Notes under the pieces: generated by a model
What the model saw: only the letters and a program-made list of their open reading frames with translations
The model's database searches: none
Told to the model about the DNA's origin: nothing
Program-made: the position numbers and the translations under genes
NCBI GenBank assembly: GCA_965116465.1
Contig: OZ220687.1
Coordinates: 1,984,001-2,048,000, forward strand
Length of the DNA: 64,000 bases
From: VXNF01 sp965116465
GTDB lineage: Bacteria; Actinomycetota; Acidimicrobiia; Acidimicrobiales; CATQHL01
Direction: 5' to 3'
Shown: piece after piece, positions 31,614-40,016 of the stretch
Numbering within the stretch: position 1 is the first letter of the stretch
Layout: every line of letters begins with the position of its first letter

Positions 31614-32633
31614 GTGGTTACGACTGACCCGGTCCCCGTGCTCCCGAGCCTGAGCGCGGACCTGGACCGCGTGGAGGAGCGCCTGCAGGCCGAGGTCCGC
31701 TGCGATCTGGACTTCCTGTCCACGGTGGCGCGCCACCTCATCGGCGCCGGAGGCAAGCGCATCCGGCCGGGCCTCACGATCGCCGCCGCGGGGATCGCCG
31801 ATCCGGAGGGCCGGAGTTGCTCCGACGACGTCGTCGCCGGTGCCGTGGCGGTCGAGTTGGTGCACATGGGGTCGCTCTACCACGACGACGTGATCGACGG
31901 CGCCACCACCCGCCGCAACGTGGCGAGCGTCAACGCCACCTGGGGCAACGCCACCGCAATCCTGGCAGGAGATTTCCTGCTGGCCCGCGCCAGCCAGATC
32001 GCCGCCGATTTGGGCACGGAGGTCGCCGGGCTTCTCGCCGCGACGATCGGGAGGCTCTGCGAGGGCCAGATCCGCGAGTACCAGGACGCCTTCAACTGCG
32101 ACCGCACGGTGCACGACTACGAACTGTCCATCACCGGCAAGACAGCCTCGCTCCTCGGCGCCTCGTGCAGGGTCGGGGCGATCGTGGCCGGCCTGCCCCC
32201 GGTGCTCACCGAAGCGCTGGCGGACTTCGGCCACAGCTACGGGATGGCCTTCCAGATCGTGGACGACATCCTGGATGTCATCTCCACCGAGGACATGCTC
32301 GGCAAGCCGGCGGGCCACGATCTGCGGGAGGGCAACTACACGCTGCCCGTCCTGCTGACCGTGCAGTCCCCGGCAGGCGAGCGGCTGCGCTCGATCCTCG
32401 GTCCGGGTCTGAGTCCTGCCGACGCCGCTCTGGCGCGCCGGATCATCCGCTCGGGGTCGGGGATCATGGAGGCATATGCCGCGGCCTCGGTCTGGGCGGA
32501 TCGCGCCGCGTCGGCGCTCACCGATCTGCCCGACACACCGGCCGCCGGAGCACTGCGTGCCGCCGCGGACCATCTGCTCGGCCGGGTCGGCTGCTCGGAG
32601 ATCTCGGACCGCTCCGGCGCTGTGGCAGACTGA
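31614..32633 (+). CDS. Trans-polyprenyl diphosphate synthase
   Basis: This 339-residue member of the FPP/GGPP synthase family builds polyprenyl diphosphates for menaquinone or cell-wall carriers. The first Asp-rich motif is LYHDDVIDGA (about 84-93) and the second FQIVDDILD (about 215-223). GGKRIRPGL and GHDLREGNYTLP are also conserved. Chain length cannot be read with confidence; the residues before the first Asp motif are small (HMGSLYHDD), which favours long chains of the hepta- to decaprenyl type. It shares the isoprenoid theme with ispDF upstream. Confidence 0.9.
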   Translation: MVTTDPVPVLPSLSADLDRVEERLQAEVRCDLDFLSTVARHLIGAGGKRIRPGLTIAAAGIADPEGRSCSDDVVAGAVAVELVHMGSLYHDDVIDGATTRRNVASVNATWGNATAILAGDFLLARASQIAADLGTEVAGLLAATIGRLCEGQIREYQDAFNCDRTVHDYELSITGKTASLLGASCRVGAIVAGLPPVLTEALADFGHSYGMAFQIVDDILDVISTEDMLGKPAGHDLREGNYTLPVLLTVQSPAGERLRSILGPGLSPADAALARRIIRSGSGIMEAYAAASVWADRAASALTDLPDTPAAGALRAAADHLLGRVGCSEISDRSGAVAD

Positions 32634-32714
32634 GGGAGTCTGCTCGCCGGTGCGATCGGGAGCGTGCCGGCCCACCCGCTCAAATCCCCGGACCGCACTT
32701 CTGGAGGTTCCCGC

Positions 32715-33788
32715 ATGCCGCTGGACGACGTGCGCACAGGATTGACCTACGACGACGTGTTGCTGGTGCCCCGCCGCTCGCGGGTGCGCTCGCGGCGCCA
32801 GGTGAGCCTGAGGACCCGGCTCTCGGCAGGGATCGACCTCGACCTGCCCGTCGTGGCGGCCAACATGGACACCGTCTGCGAGTCCGAGATGGCGATCGCG
32901 CTGGCGCGTCTCGGCGGTATCGGCATCATCCACCGCTTCCTGCCGACGTACGCGCATGCCCTCGAGGTGGAGAAGGTCAAGCTGGCCGGAGAGGACCTGG
33001 TGGTCGGCGTGGCCGTCGGCACCGACCATGACATGCTCGAGCGCGCCAAGAGCTGTGTCGCCGCGGGCGCCGACGTGCTGGTGCTGGACATCGCCCACGG
33101 TCACGCCACCCATGCCATCGAGGGCGTGAAGCGGCTGAAGGACAGCTTCGGCGACGTCGATCTGGTGGCCGGCAACGTCGCCACGGCGGCCGGCGCCGCC
33201 GATCTGGCCGAGGCGGGGGCCGACGCCATCAAGGTCGGGGTCGGCCCGGGCGGTGTGTGCACGACCCGGCTGGTGGCGGGCGTGGGGATGCCGCAACTCA
33301 CCGCCATCGACGACGCCGTCAAGGGCGCCGCCGGCGTGCCGATCATCGCCGACGGCGGTATCCGCACCTCCGGCGACATCGCCAAGGCCCTCGCCGCCGG
33401 CGCCGACACCGTCATGATCGGCAGCCTGTTCGCCGGCACGAAGGAGAGCCCCGGCGAGGTGGAGCACTCGGCCAAGGGGCTCGTCAAGCGGATCCGCGGG
33501 ATGGCCTCGCGGGAGGCGGTGGAGAGCAGGGCCGAACGCCACGGCGATGAGCTGGACGACGAGTACTTCGAGCATCGGGCCCCCGAGGGCGTGGAGGGTC
33601 TGGTCCCCTACCAGGGCGAGGTCTCCAAGGTTCTGCACCAACTGCTCGGTGGCGTCAAGAGCGCCATGAGCTATCTCGACGCCACCGATCTCGAGGAGTT
33701 CCGGCGCAACGCCGCCTTCGTGCAGGTCACCTCCGCCGGCCTCATCGAGAATCACCCCCATGCGGCCATGGGGGGCGGCAGCATCTGA
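32715..33788 (+). CDS. IMP dehydrogenase/GMP reductase-family enzyme without CBS domains
   Basis: This 357-residue TIM barrel has the catalytic Cys loop GVGPGGVCTTRLVAGVG and the phosphate-binding segments IIADGGIRTSGD and VMIGSLFAGT. The flap region has RGMASREAVES and EGVEGLVPY, closer to IMPDH than to GMP reductase. The roughly 120-residue CBS pair of normal IMPDH is absent: the chain runs straight from the N-terminal barrel (NMDTVCESEMAIALARLGG) to VGVAVGTDHD. ATG 32715 follows GGAGG. It is probably guanine-nucleotide supply without CBS-based allostery; GMP reductase activity is not excluded. Confidence 0.85.
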   Translation: MPLDDVRTGLTYDDVLLVPRRSRVRSRRQVSLRTRLSAGIDLDLPVVAANMDTVCESEMAIALARLGGIGIIHRFLPTYAHALEVEKVKLAGEDLVVGVAVGTDHDMLERAKSCVAAGADVLVLDIAHGHATHAIEGVKRLKDSFGDVDLVAGNVATAAGAADLAEAGADAIKVGVGPGGVCTTRLVAGVGMPQLTAIDDAVKGAAGVPIIADGGIRTSGDIAKALAAGADTVMIGSLFAGTKESPGEVEHSAKGLVKRIRGMASREAVESRAERHGDELDDEYFEHRAPEGVEGLVPYQGEVSKVLHQLLGGVKSAMSYLDATDLEEFRRNAAFVQVTSAGLIENHPHAAMGGGSI

Positions 33789-34120
33789 GCAGGCCGCCGG
33801 CCACAACCCGCCGCCCCCGCCCTCGGGGGTTTGCGGCTGCCCGGGCGGTGTCGGCGGGGGTGCCGTTTGCTCCTTCGATTCGATTGCCGAGCGGGGGCTC
33901 GGCAATCTCAGAGGCGTCGCAAATCGGCCCCCCGCCGCCCCCGCCCTGGGGGGTTTGCGGCTGCCCGGGCGGTGTCGGCGGGGGTGCCGTTTGCTCCTTC
34001 GATTCGATTGCCGAGCGGGGGCTCGGCAATCTCAGAGGCGTCGCAAATTGGCCCCCCGCCGCCCCCGCCCGACCGGGGTCGCGGCAGGTTCGGGCGGGCC
34101 GGCGATGCCATGATGGGCCG
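33789..34120. other. Gene-free spacer made of a 124-bp tandem repeat
   Basis: No gene is supported here. Almost the whole spacer is two copies plus the start of a third copy of a GC-rich 124-bp unit. It ends with CATGAT six nt before ATG 34121, a possible leaderless -10 of the amidohydrolase gene. Confidence 0.8.
33807..34070 (+). repeat. 124-bp tandem direct repeat (2.1 copies) with hairpin
   Basis: The copies are 33807-33930 and 33931-34054, with a partial third copy from 34055. They are nearly identical (differences near 33823 and around the 3' ends). Each carries a perfect 11-bp stem with a GGGG loop, GATTGCCGAGC/GCTCGGCAATC, at 33882-33907 and 34006-34031. Placed after the IMPDH-family gene, the hairpins may work as tandem terminators, although no T-tract follows. 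Confidence 0.92.
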
Positions 34121-35440
34121 ATGAACCGCACTGAGGACTCCGGACGGGTCGTGCTGCGGGGCGCGCGCCACCCCGGCGATTTGGCGCTGGAGGGCGGTCG
34201 CATCACCGCCGTCGGGGACGTGGCGACCGAGGCCGGCGACACCGTGATCCGTTGCGACGGCGACATCATCACGGCGGGCTTCGTGAACACCCACCACCAC
34301 CTCTACCAGTGGATGACGCGCGGCCGCGCCGACGGATGCGATCTGTTCAGCTGGCTGGTGACGCTGTACCCCGTCTGGGGGATGCTGGATGTTGAGGACG
34401 TCGCGGCTGCCGCCCGCGTGGGCCTGGCCGAGTTGGCCCTCAGCGGCGCCAGCACCGTCTTCGACCATCACTACGTGGTGCCCCGCGGCGACGACACCGT
34501 GTTCGACGCCATCGTGGAGGCTGCGGGAGAGGTGGGCGTGCGCCTGGCGCTGTCGCGGGGATCCATGGACCTCGGCGAGAGCGACGGCGGGCTGCCGCCG
34601 GATCATCTGGTGGAGAACCGCGACGACATCGGGGCCTCCACCGAACGCCTCGCGGCCCAGTACCACGACGGCGAGTGGACGTCGATCGTGGTCGCCCCGT
34701 GCAGCCCCTTCTCCGTCAGCACCGGGTTGATGGTGGAGGCCGCCGAGTTGGCCCGCCGCCTGGGACTGCGCCTGCACACCCACCTCGTGGAGACCCTGGA
34801 GGAGCAGCAGCACTGCCTCGCCCGGTTCGGGCGCCGGCCGGTGGAGGTGCTGGAGGGCTGGGGCTGGATGGGCGACGACGTGTGGCTGGCCCACGGCATC
34901 CATCTCGACGACGCCGAGTTGGAGCGCCTGGGGGCCGCCGGCGTGGGGGTCGCCCACTGCCCGTCCAGCAATGCACGGATCGCCGCCGGGATGTGCCCGG
35001 TCGTCGGGCTGCGCGCCGCCGGGTCCCCGGTGGGCCTCGGCGTGGACGGTGTGGCCTCCAACGAGGTGGGCGGCCTGTTCCCCGAACTGCGCCAGGCGCT
35101 CTACACGGCCCGCCAGCGCGAGGCCCGGGCCGACGCTCTCATGCCCCCCGACGTGCTGGAGATGGCCTCCGCCGGCGGGGCGGCCTGCCTGGGCCGCGAC
35201 GCCGAGCTGGGTCGGCTCGAGGTGGGTATGGCCGCCGACATCGCCGTGTGGCCTGCCGACGACCTGGGCGACATCGCCGATCCGGTCACGGCGCTCGTGC
35301 TCGGCCCCGACCGGCGGGTGCGGCACCTCTTCGTCGGCGGCCGGCACACCGTGGCCGACGGCGAGTTGCTCGGCTTGGACCTGGGCGCAGCCCACCGGGA
35401 ACTCGCCCACCGCGCCGCCCGCCTGCACGACGCCGCCTGA
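34121..35440 (+). CDS. Amidohydrolase, 8-oxoguanine deaminase-like
   Basis: This 439-residue member of the TRZ/ATZ amidohydrolase group has complete metal ligands: NTHHHLYQ, LHTHLVE, LAHGIHLDD and GLGVDGVASNE. The segment LFSWLVTLYPVWGMLD after the first motif is characteristic of 8-oxoguanine deaminases, which convert 8-oxoguanine to urate. Related enzymes act on isocytosine or s-triazines, so the substrate is provisional. CATGAT ends 6 nt before the ATG, a leaderless arrangement. Its paralogue lies 306 nt downstream, and a CrtI-like flavoprotein and a creatininase-family gene follow. Confidence 0.85.
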   Translation: MNRTEDSGRVVLRGARHPGDLALEGGRITAVGDVATEAGDTVIRCDGDIITAGFVNTHHHLYQWMTRGRADGCDLFSWLVTLYPVWGMLDVEDVAAAARVGLAELALSGASTVFDHHYVVPRGDDTVFDAIVEAAGEVGVRLALSRGSMDLGESDGGLPPDHLVENRDDIGASTERLAAQYHDGEWTSIVVAPCSPFSVSTGLMVEAAELARRLGLRLHTHLVETLEEQQHCLARFGRRPVEVLEGWGWMGDDVWLAHGIHLDDAELERLGAAGVGVAHCPSSNARIAAGMCPVVGLRAAGSPVGLGVDGVASNEVGGLFPELRQALYTARQREARADALMPPDVLEMASAGGAACLGRDAELGRLEVGMAADIAVWPADDLGDIADPVTALVLGPDRRVRHLFVGGRHTVADGELLGLDLGAAHRELAHRAARLHDAA

Positions 35441-35745
35441 GACTCCGATCGACCGCCCGGGACTCTCAACGCTAATCAATCTAAATATATCGACATATCA
35501 GATTATTCAGAAAGTCGTTACACTCGGCCGCTGGAGGCGCGCCTCCAAAACGGGAAGGGCCGAGACCAGCAATGAAGTCCTTCAACCGGCCTGGTCTCGG
35601 CCCTTCTCACTTTCGATCGTTCACGACCGACAACTGTCACGTTACTGCCAAGTACTTACACGGCGCAACCTCCCGAACGGACGCTCGGGGGCCGCATCTT
35701 GATTCGGGAACGGCGGAGCGCGGCCGAGCGCCGTACCATCGCCGC
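35441..35745. other. Intergenic island with two strong inverted repeats, A/T-rich left half
   Basis: No gene is supported. The stretch 35470-35520 is markedly A/T-rich for this genome. A perfect 14-bp palindrome (GGAGGCGCGCCTCC) lies at 35533-35546 and is followed by AAAA. A perfect 16-bp inverted repeat with a 21-nt loop lies at 35554-35606. TACCAT at 35734-35739, six nt before ATG 35746, could be the -10 box of the next gene. The island may be a structured RNA, an attenuator or a mobile-element footprint. Confidence 0.6.
35554..35606 (+). repeat. 16-bp perfect inverted repeat with 21-nt loop
   Basis: The arms are GAAGGGCCGAGACCAG (35554-35569) and CTGGTCTCGGCCCTTC (35591-35606). Transcribed, they give a very stable hairpin, followed on the plus strand by a weak pyrimidine run and on the minus strand by CCGTTTT. 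Confidence 0.85.
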
Positions 35746-37083
35746 ATGGAGGTGGCGGTGCGCGGTGCCGAGTTGGTGTGGACGGGGCGCCGTGAACTGG
35801 CCGGGGCCGAGGTGGTATGCCGCGACGGCGTGATCACCGGCCTCGGCAGCGGTGTTGCGAGCCCGCAGTCGCCCAGCGAACCGGTGGGGCGGGAGGCGCT
35901 GGATGCCTCGGGATGCATTGTCATCCCGGGCCTGGTCAACGCCCACCACCACTTGTTGCAGTCCGCCTTCCGCACGCTGGAGGGCACCCGGCACGTGCGG
36001 ATGGACCGCTGGTTGGCCACGATGGGCGGCTACTACCGGCAGGCTCGGGTTGATCCGGACCTGACTGCGGCCGCCGCGGCCGTGGGTGTTGCGGAGGGTC
36101 TGCTGGCCGGCGTGACCACCGTGGCTGACCATCACCTCACGTGGCCCGCCGATCAGGATCCGACCGAACTGGCCGGCGCCACCATCGCCGCCGCCGCGGA
36201 ACTGGGTGCTCGCCTGGTGTTCGTGCGGGGCACCGCCGGCGACGACCCCGAGACGGCGGCGGCCTCGACTGAGGCGCTCGTGAACCGCTACGGGGCCGGC
36301 GAGCCCCACGGGATGCTGCAGATCGCCTGCGGACCCGCAGGTGTGCACTCCGACGGCCCCGAGACCTTTGCGGCGCTGGCCGAGGTGGCGGCCCGGCACG
36401 GTCTCCGCCGACGCACCCAGGCCAACGAGCAGGTGGACACCGAGCGGGCCGCGGCCCGATGGGGTCGCCGCCCCCTCGACCTCCTGGAGGAGTGGGGTTG
36501 GCTGGCCGAAGACGTGACCGTGGCACATCTCTGCGAGATCACCGCCGCCGAGCGGGCCCGCTTCGCCGCCTCAGGCGCCCACGCCACCCACGCCCCCGGC
36601 TGCGACGTGCCGATGGGGTGGGGCGTGGCGGAGGTGGGCGCACTGCTGGACGCCGGCGTCCGGGTGGGTCTGGGCACCAGCGGCGGCGGCAGCAACGACG
36701 CCGGCAACCTGCTGGCCGACGCCCGCCTGGCTCTGCAGGTCGGGGGCCTGACATCGCGGCCTCCCAGAGCACGGGAGATTCTCGCCATGACCACCGCCGG
36801 ATCGGCGGCGGGACTCGGGCGACCCGAACTCGGCCATATGGAGGAGGGCGCCGCCGCCGACCTGTGCTGCTTCGACGTCACCGGCGTGGCCGATGCCGGC
36901 GTCGGCGATCCGCTGGCGGGCCTGCTCTGGGCCAATCCGGGCCGGCGACCCCGTCATGTCGTCGTGGGGGGAAGGGCCGTGGTCCGGGATGGCGAACTCC
37001 AGACCGCGGAGGCGCCGGTCCTCGCCGAGCGTCTCCGCACGATGGTGGCCGACCGCCTGGAAGACTCCGAGAGATGTCGCTGA
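35746..37083 (+). CDS. Amidohydrolase paralogue with degenerate metal site
   Basis: This 445-residue protein has the TRZ/ATZ fold, with NAHHHLLQSAF (HxH present) and VAHLCEITAAE (third His present). The beta-5 His, normally in LHTHLAE, is replaced (RRTQANEQ). The beta-8 catalytic Asp, normally GTDG, is Ser (GLGTSGGGSND). Enzymes of this family need these residues for metal binding and water activation, so it is either inactive, uses another metal geometry, or serves as a partner of the neighbouring intact enzyme. It overlaps the next gene by 10 nt. TACCAT-N6-ATG suggests a leaderless start. Confidence 0.8.
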   Translation: MEVAVRGAELVWTGRRELAGAEVVCRDGVITGLGSGVASPQSPSEPVGREALDASGCIVIPGLVNAHHHLLQSAFRTLEGTRHVRMDRWLATMGGYYRQARVDPDLTAAAAAVGVAEGLLAGVTTVADHHLTWPADQDPTELAGATIAAAAELGARLVFVRGTAGDDPETAAASTEALVNRYGAGEPHGMLQIACGPAGVHSDGPETFAALAEVAARHGLRRRTQANEQVDTERAAARWGRRPLDLLEEWGWLAEDVTVAHLCEITAAERARFAASGAHATHAPGCDVPMGWGVAEVGALLDAGVRVGLGTSGGGSNDAGNLLADARLALQVGGLTSRPPRAREILAMTTAGSAAGLGRPELGHMEEGAAADLCCFDVTGVADAGVGDPLAGLLWANPGRRPRHVVVGGRAVVRDGELQTAEAPVLAERLRTMVADRLEDSERCR

Positions 37084-38624
37084 ACGGACCCACCGACGTC
37101 GCCGTCCTGGGGGCGGGCCACAACGGGCTGATCGCGGCGGCCTACCTGGCTCGGGCCGGTCTGCGGACACTGCTGCTGGAGGCCCGGGAGACCGTGGGCG
37201 GCTGTGCCTCGACCGTCGAGGCGGTCGGCGCCCGGGTGAACATCTGCAACTGCGACCATGTGCTGGTCCGGGCCATGCCGATCGCCGAGGAGCTCCAACT
37301 GGCCGACTTCGGTCTCCGGTACCTCGACGTCGAGCCTGTCGGGATCAGCCGGTTCTGGGACGGTCACGCCAACTGGACGGCCTGGCACGACCTGGAGGTG
37401 ACGCTCGACGGGTTGCGGCGGACCTATCCCGACGAGGTCGACGGCTACCGCCGTTTCGTCCGCGCCGCGCTGCCCGTGGCCGAGCTGCTCGTCGAACTCG
37501 CCCAGCAGCCGCCGGGGCCGGGTGTCCTCGGGAGCGTGCTGCGGCGCCGCTCGACCGCGGCCCGCCGGCTCTGGACGTGGTCGCGTCGCTCGGCGCAGTC
37601 GTTGCTGGCGGATTTCTTCGGCCACGAGGCGCTGATGGTGCCTGCGCTGGCCACGGGCCCGATCGTGTGGGGTCTCGACGGGTCCACGCCCGGCACCGGC
37701 CTGGGGGCGTTGGGTTATGCGGTCCGCCACCTGGTCCGGATGGGTCGTCCCGTCGGCGGCAGCGGTGGCCTCACCGATGCGGTCCGGCGCAGTTTCGAAG
37801 CCGCAGGTGGCCACCTGCGCTGCGGCACCCGGGTGGAGAGCGTGCTGGTGGACGGCCGTCGGCGCGCATCGGGCGGCCGCGTGGCGGGCGTGCGCCTTGC
37901 CGGGGGCGAGGTGGTGGAGTCCGCTGCCGTCGTCGTGGCCTGCGATCCGGGGGCTGTTGCGCTCGAGGGGGCCGCCCTGCCCGAGGGTTTCGTGAAGCGC
38001 TGGGAGCCGGGGCGCCGGGACGGGTACGAGTCGAAGCTCGACGCCGTGCTGGCGGAGCCGCCGGTCTACCGCGAGGCCCCCGACGGGCTCGGGGCTGCCG
38101 AGGCTTTGATCCCCACCACGTTCGTGCTGCCCGGGCTCGATGCTCTGCGGGAGGCGCTGGCGGCCTCGGCCGGCGGGCGCGTCGGGGAGCGCCCCGTCTT
38201 CTACGCCAACGTGCCGTCGGTTCTGGATCACACCATGCGCCCGCCCGGCGGTGGCGAGGTATTCAGCCTCGAGGTCCTGTACACGCCCTATGCCCTGGCG
38301 GGAGGGTGGCCCGGAAGCGGTGAGCCGGCGCGCTGGTTGGAGACCTACGGCGAGATGGTGCAGCCCGGTTTCGCCGACACCGTCGTGGACTGGCGCGCCA
38401 TGACCCCGCCGTCCTACGAGGAGCAGTTCAGCATGCCCCGCGGCCACGCCGCCTCGTTCTCGGGGTCGCCGCTGTCGGCGCTGCTGGGTCGCCCGCGTCA
38501 CCTCACCCGCTACTCCACGCCGATCGGCGGGCTGTTCTGCGCCGGTGCCGCCACGTTCCCCGGCGCGGGCGTCTGGGGCGCCTCGGGCCGCAACGTCGCC
38601 TCGGTCGTCACCCGGTCGTTCTGA
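37074..38624 (+). CDS. FAD-dependent oxidoreductase, phytoene desaturase (CrtI)-like
   Basis: This 516-residue flavoprotein starts with a dinucleotide-binding motif VLGAGHNGLIAAAYLARAG and ends with the CrtI-type FAD segment GLFCAGAATFPGAGVWGASG. It belongs to the NAD(P)/FAD oxidoreductase group that includes carotenoid desaturases and isomerases. Because it overlaps an amidohydrolase and no carotenoid genes are nearby, a role in oxidising a small heterocyclic or amine substrate is just as likely. The substrate is unknown. Confidence 0.8.
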   Translation: MSLNGPTDVAVLGAGHNGLIAAAYLARAGLRTLLLEARETVGGCASTVEAVGARVNICNCDHVLVRAMPIAEELQLADFGLRYLDVEPVGISRFWDGHANWTAWHDLEVTLDGLRRTYPDEVDGYRRFVRAALPVAELLVELAQQPPGPGVLGSVLRRRSTAARRLWTWSRRSAQSLLADFFGHEALMVPALATGPIVWGLDGSTPGTGLGALGYAVRHLVRMGRPVGGSGGLTDAVRRSFEAAGGHLRCGTRVESVLVDGRRRASGGRVAGVRLAGGEVVESAAVVVACDPGAVALEGAALPEGFVKRWEPGRRDGYESKLDAVLAEPPVYREAPDGLGAAEALIPTTFVLPGLDALREALAASAGGRVGERPVFYANVPSVLDHTMRPPGGGEVFSLEVLYTPYALAGGWPGSGEPARWLETYGEMVQPGFADTVVDWRAMTPPSYEEQFSMPRGHAASFSGSPLSALLGRPRHLTRYSTPIGGLFCAGAATFPGAGVWGASGRNVASVVTRSF

Positions 38625-38635
38625 TCCCATGGCGT

Positions 38636-38662
38636 CGTCGTTCCGGCGGAGGTCGGAACCCA
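38636..38662 (+). repeat. Palindromic dispersed repeat, copy 3 (degenerate)
   Basis: CGTCGTTCCGGCG-GAG-GTCGGAACCCA (broken for clarity) matches the 27-nt element at most positions, and the changes in the two arms partly compensate each other. It lies just after the CrtI-like gene. Confidence 0.6.
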
Positions 38663-38768
38663 CGGATCTGCGTCAGTGGAGGAGGCTCGAGTAGAGAAGC
38701 CCCACCGGAGGGACCCCGGGACGGCCTGCGGGAGGCGTCCACCGGCCGGTCCCCGGTAGCGTGACGGT

Positions 38769-39566
38769 ATGGGTACCCGCAGCGACCCCGGCGAGCCGCG
38801 GCGGCTGGAGAACCTCACCGCCCCCGAGATCGCCGAGCGGATCGGCCCAGGCTCGGTGCTGGTGTGGCCGATCGGCGCCGTCGAGCAGCACGGTCCGCAC
38901 CTGCCGCTGTCGGTGGACCACGTGGTCGCCGACGAGGCCGCACGGGCGGCCGTCTCCGAATGCGGCGAGGAGGCCGACGCCTGGCTGCTGCCGACGCAGT
39001 CGATCTCCAAGTCCGACGAGCACTCCTGGTCGCCCGGATCGTTGTGGCTGTCCAGCCAGACCCTTCTGGCGGTGGCCACTGACGTGGGTCGATCGGTTGC
39101 CGCCACCGGCGCCGAGCGGCTGGTCTTCCTGAACGGCCACGGCGGCAACACCGCGCTCCTCAACGTGGCCTGCCGGGAGCTGCGGCGCCGCTTCGGTCTG
39201 CGCACGTTCCTGGTGCATCCGTTCGTGCCGCCCGACCACGGCGGGCGCCCCAGCTCTGCCGACGAGTTGGGCATGGGCATCCACGGCGGCCACGACGAGA
39301 CCTCGGTGATGCTGCACCTGCGTCCCGAACTCGTGCACATGGACCGCGCCGTGCGGCGTGTGCCCGAGGGACTGGCGGACCAGACGCACGTGCGCTTCGG
39401 CGGGCTGACCACGTTCGGCTGGCTGTCGAACGACTTCGGCCCCGACGGCCACATCGGTGACCCCACCGGCGCCACTGCCGAGGTGGGCAAGGACCTCTTC
39501 GAGGCCGCGGTCGGCCTTGTGGCCGAGCAACTCGTCGAGATCAGCACCTTCGACTTCGGCCGCTGA
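38769..39566 (+). CDS. Creatininase-family amidohydrolase
   Basis: This 265-residue metalloenzyme has the family motifs PIGAVEQHGPHLPLSVD, FLNGHGGN and GIHGGHDETS, which supply the His, Glu and Asp metal ligands. Family members hydrolyse creatinine or cyclic amides, or deaminate pterin-type rings (as in FAPy deformylase), so the substrate is open. It lies downstream of the amidohydrolase/flavoprotein group on the same strand. TAGCGT-N6-ATG suggests a separate leaderless start. A decayed 3' fragment of a close relative lies at 40299. Confidence 0.88.
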   Translation: MGTRSDPGEPRRLENLTAPEIAERIGPGSVLVWPIGAVEQHGPHLPLSVDHVVADEAARAAVSECGEEADAWLLPTQSISKSDEHSWSPGSLWLSSQTLLAVATDVGRSVAATGAERLVFLNGHGGNTALLNVACRELRRRFGLRTFLVHPFVPPDHGGRPSSADELGMGIHGGHDETSVMLHLRPELVHMDRAVRRVPEGLADQTHVRFGGLTTFGWLSNDFGPDGHIGDPTGATAEVGKDLFEAAVGLVAEQLVEISTFDFGR

Positions 39567-39611
39567 CCCTCGGCGGAGGCGTCGCGGGCCGCAGGCGCCT
39601 TGATCCCCGGT

Positions 39612-40016
39612 TCACAAATCGCGTGGAACGATGACCTCGCAGGCCGGCCCGGTGGCTCTGGATATACGGCGATCCAATGTGAGCAGTGGGGTGGCGAGTG
39701 CTTCTGCCAGCGCCACGTACCAGGCGTCGTAGCACGTGAGGTTGGTCCGAAGCTCCCATACGCGCTCGGCGAACGGCGCGAAGGGGTGACATTCCAGGTC
39801 CAGGCGGAGCAGGTCGCGGTGGGCTGCGGCGGCTTCGGCAGACGAGACATGGCGGCTCGATTCCAGCCGGCGCAGGATGTTCGAGGCCTCAGCCGGTGCC
39901 AGCTCCGGGGCGACCAGAGGATGATGCTCGGAGATCGCCGCGGTCGCCCACCGGCCGTCGGCGCCGGTGTCGATGAGCGCCGCCACGAGCGTCGACGCGT
40001 CGACGACCGCCGTCAC
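39612..40016 (-). CDS. vapC: VapC-type PIN-domain toxin
   Basis: This 134-residue PIN ribonuclease has acidic active-site residues in VVDASTLV, ELAPAEASNIL, CYDAWYVALAE and LLTLDRRI. It starts at GTG 40016, overlapping the antitoxin stop (GTGA). VapC toxins cleave tRNA or rRNA. It converges on the creatininase-family gene with a 45-nt gap. Confidence 0.9.
   Translation of the reverse strand: MTAVVDASTLVAALIDTGADGRWATAAISEHHPLVAPELAPAEASNILRRLESSRHVSSAEAAAAHRDLLRLDLECHPFAPFAERVWELRTNLTCYDAWYVALAEALATPLLTLDRRISRATGPACEVIVPRDL

Noticed and set aside
33742..34290. Minus-strand frame with a repeated peptide in the 124-bp repeats
   Set aside because: The repeated peptide follows from the DNA repeat. 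The frame has no ribosome site or homology and runs into the antisense of the amidohydrolase gene.
35441..35745. tRNA or attC-like site
   Set aside because: No cloverleaf with a CCA-type acceptor or T-loop could be built, and no integrase is nearby; only the inverted repeats are certain.
38510..39850. 446-residue minus-strand frame across the creatininase gene
   Set aside because: It is antisense of a gene with clear catalytic motifs, and the composition is typical of a shadow.
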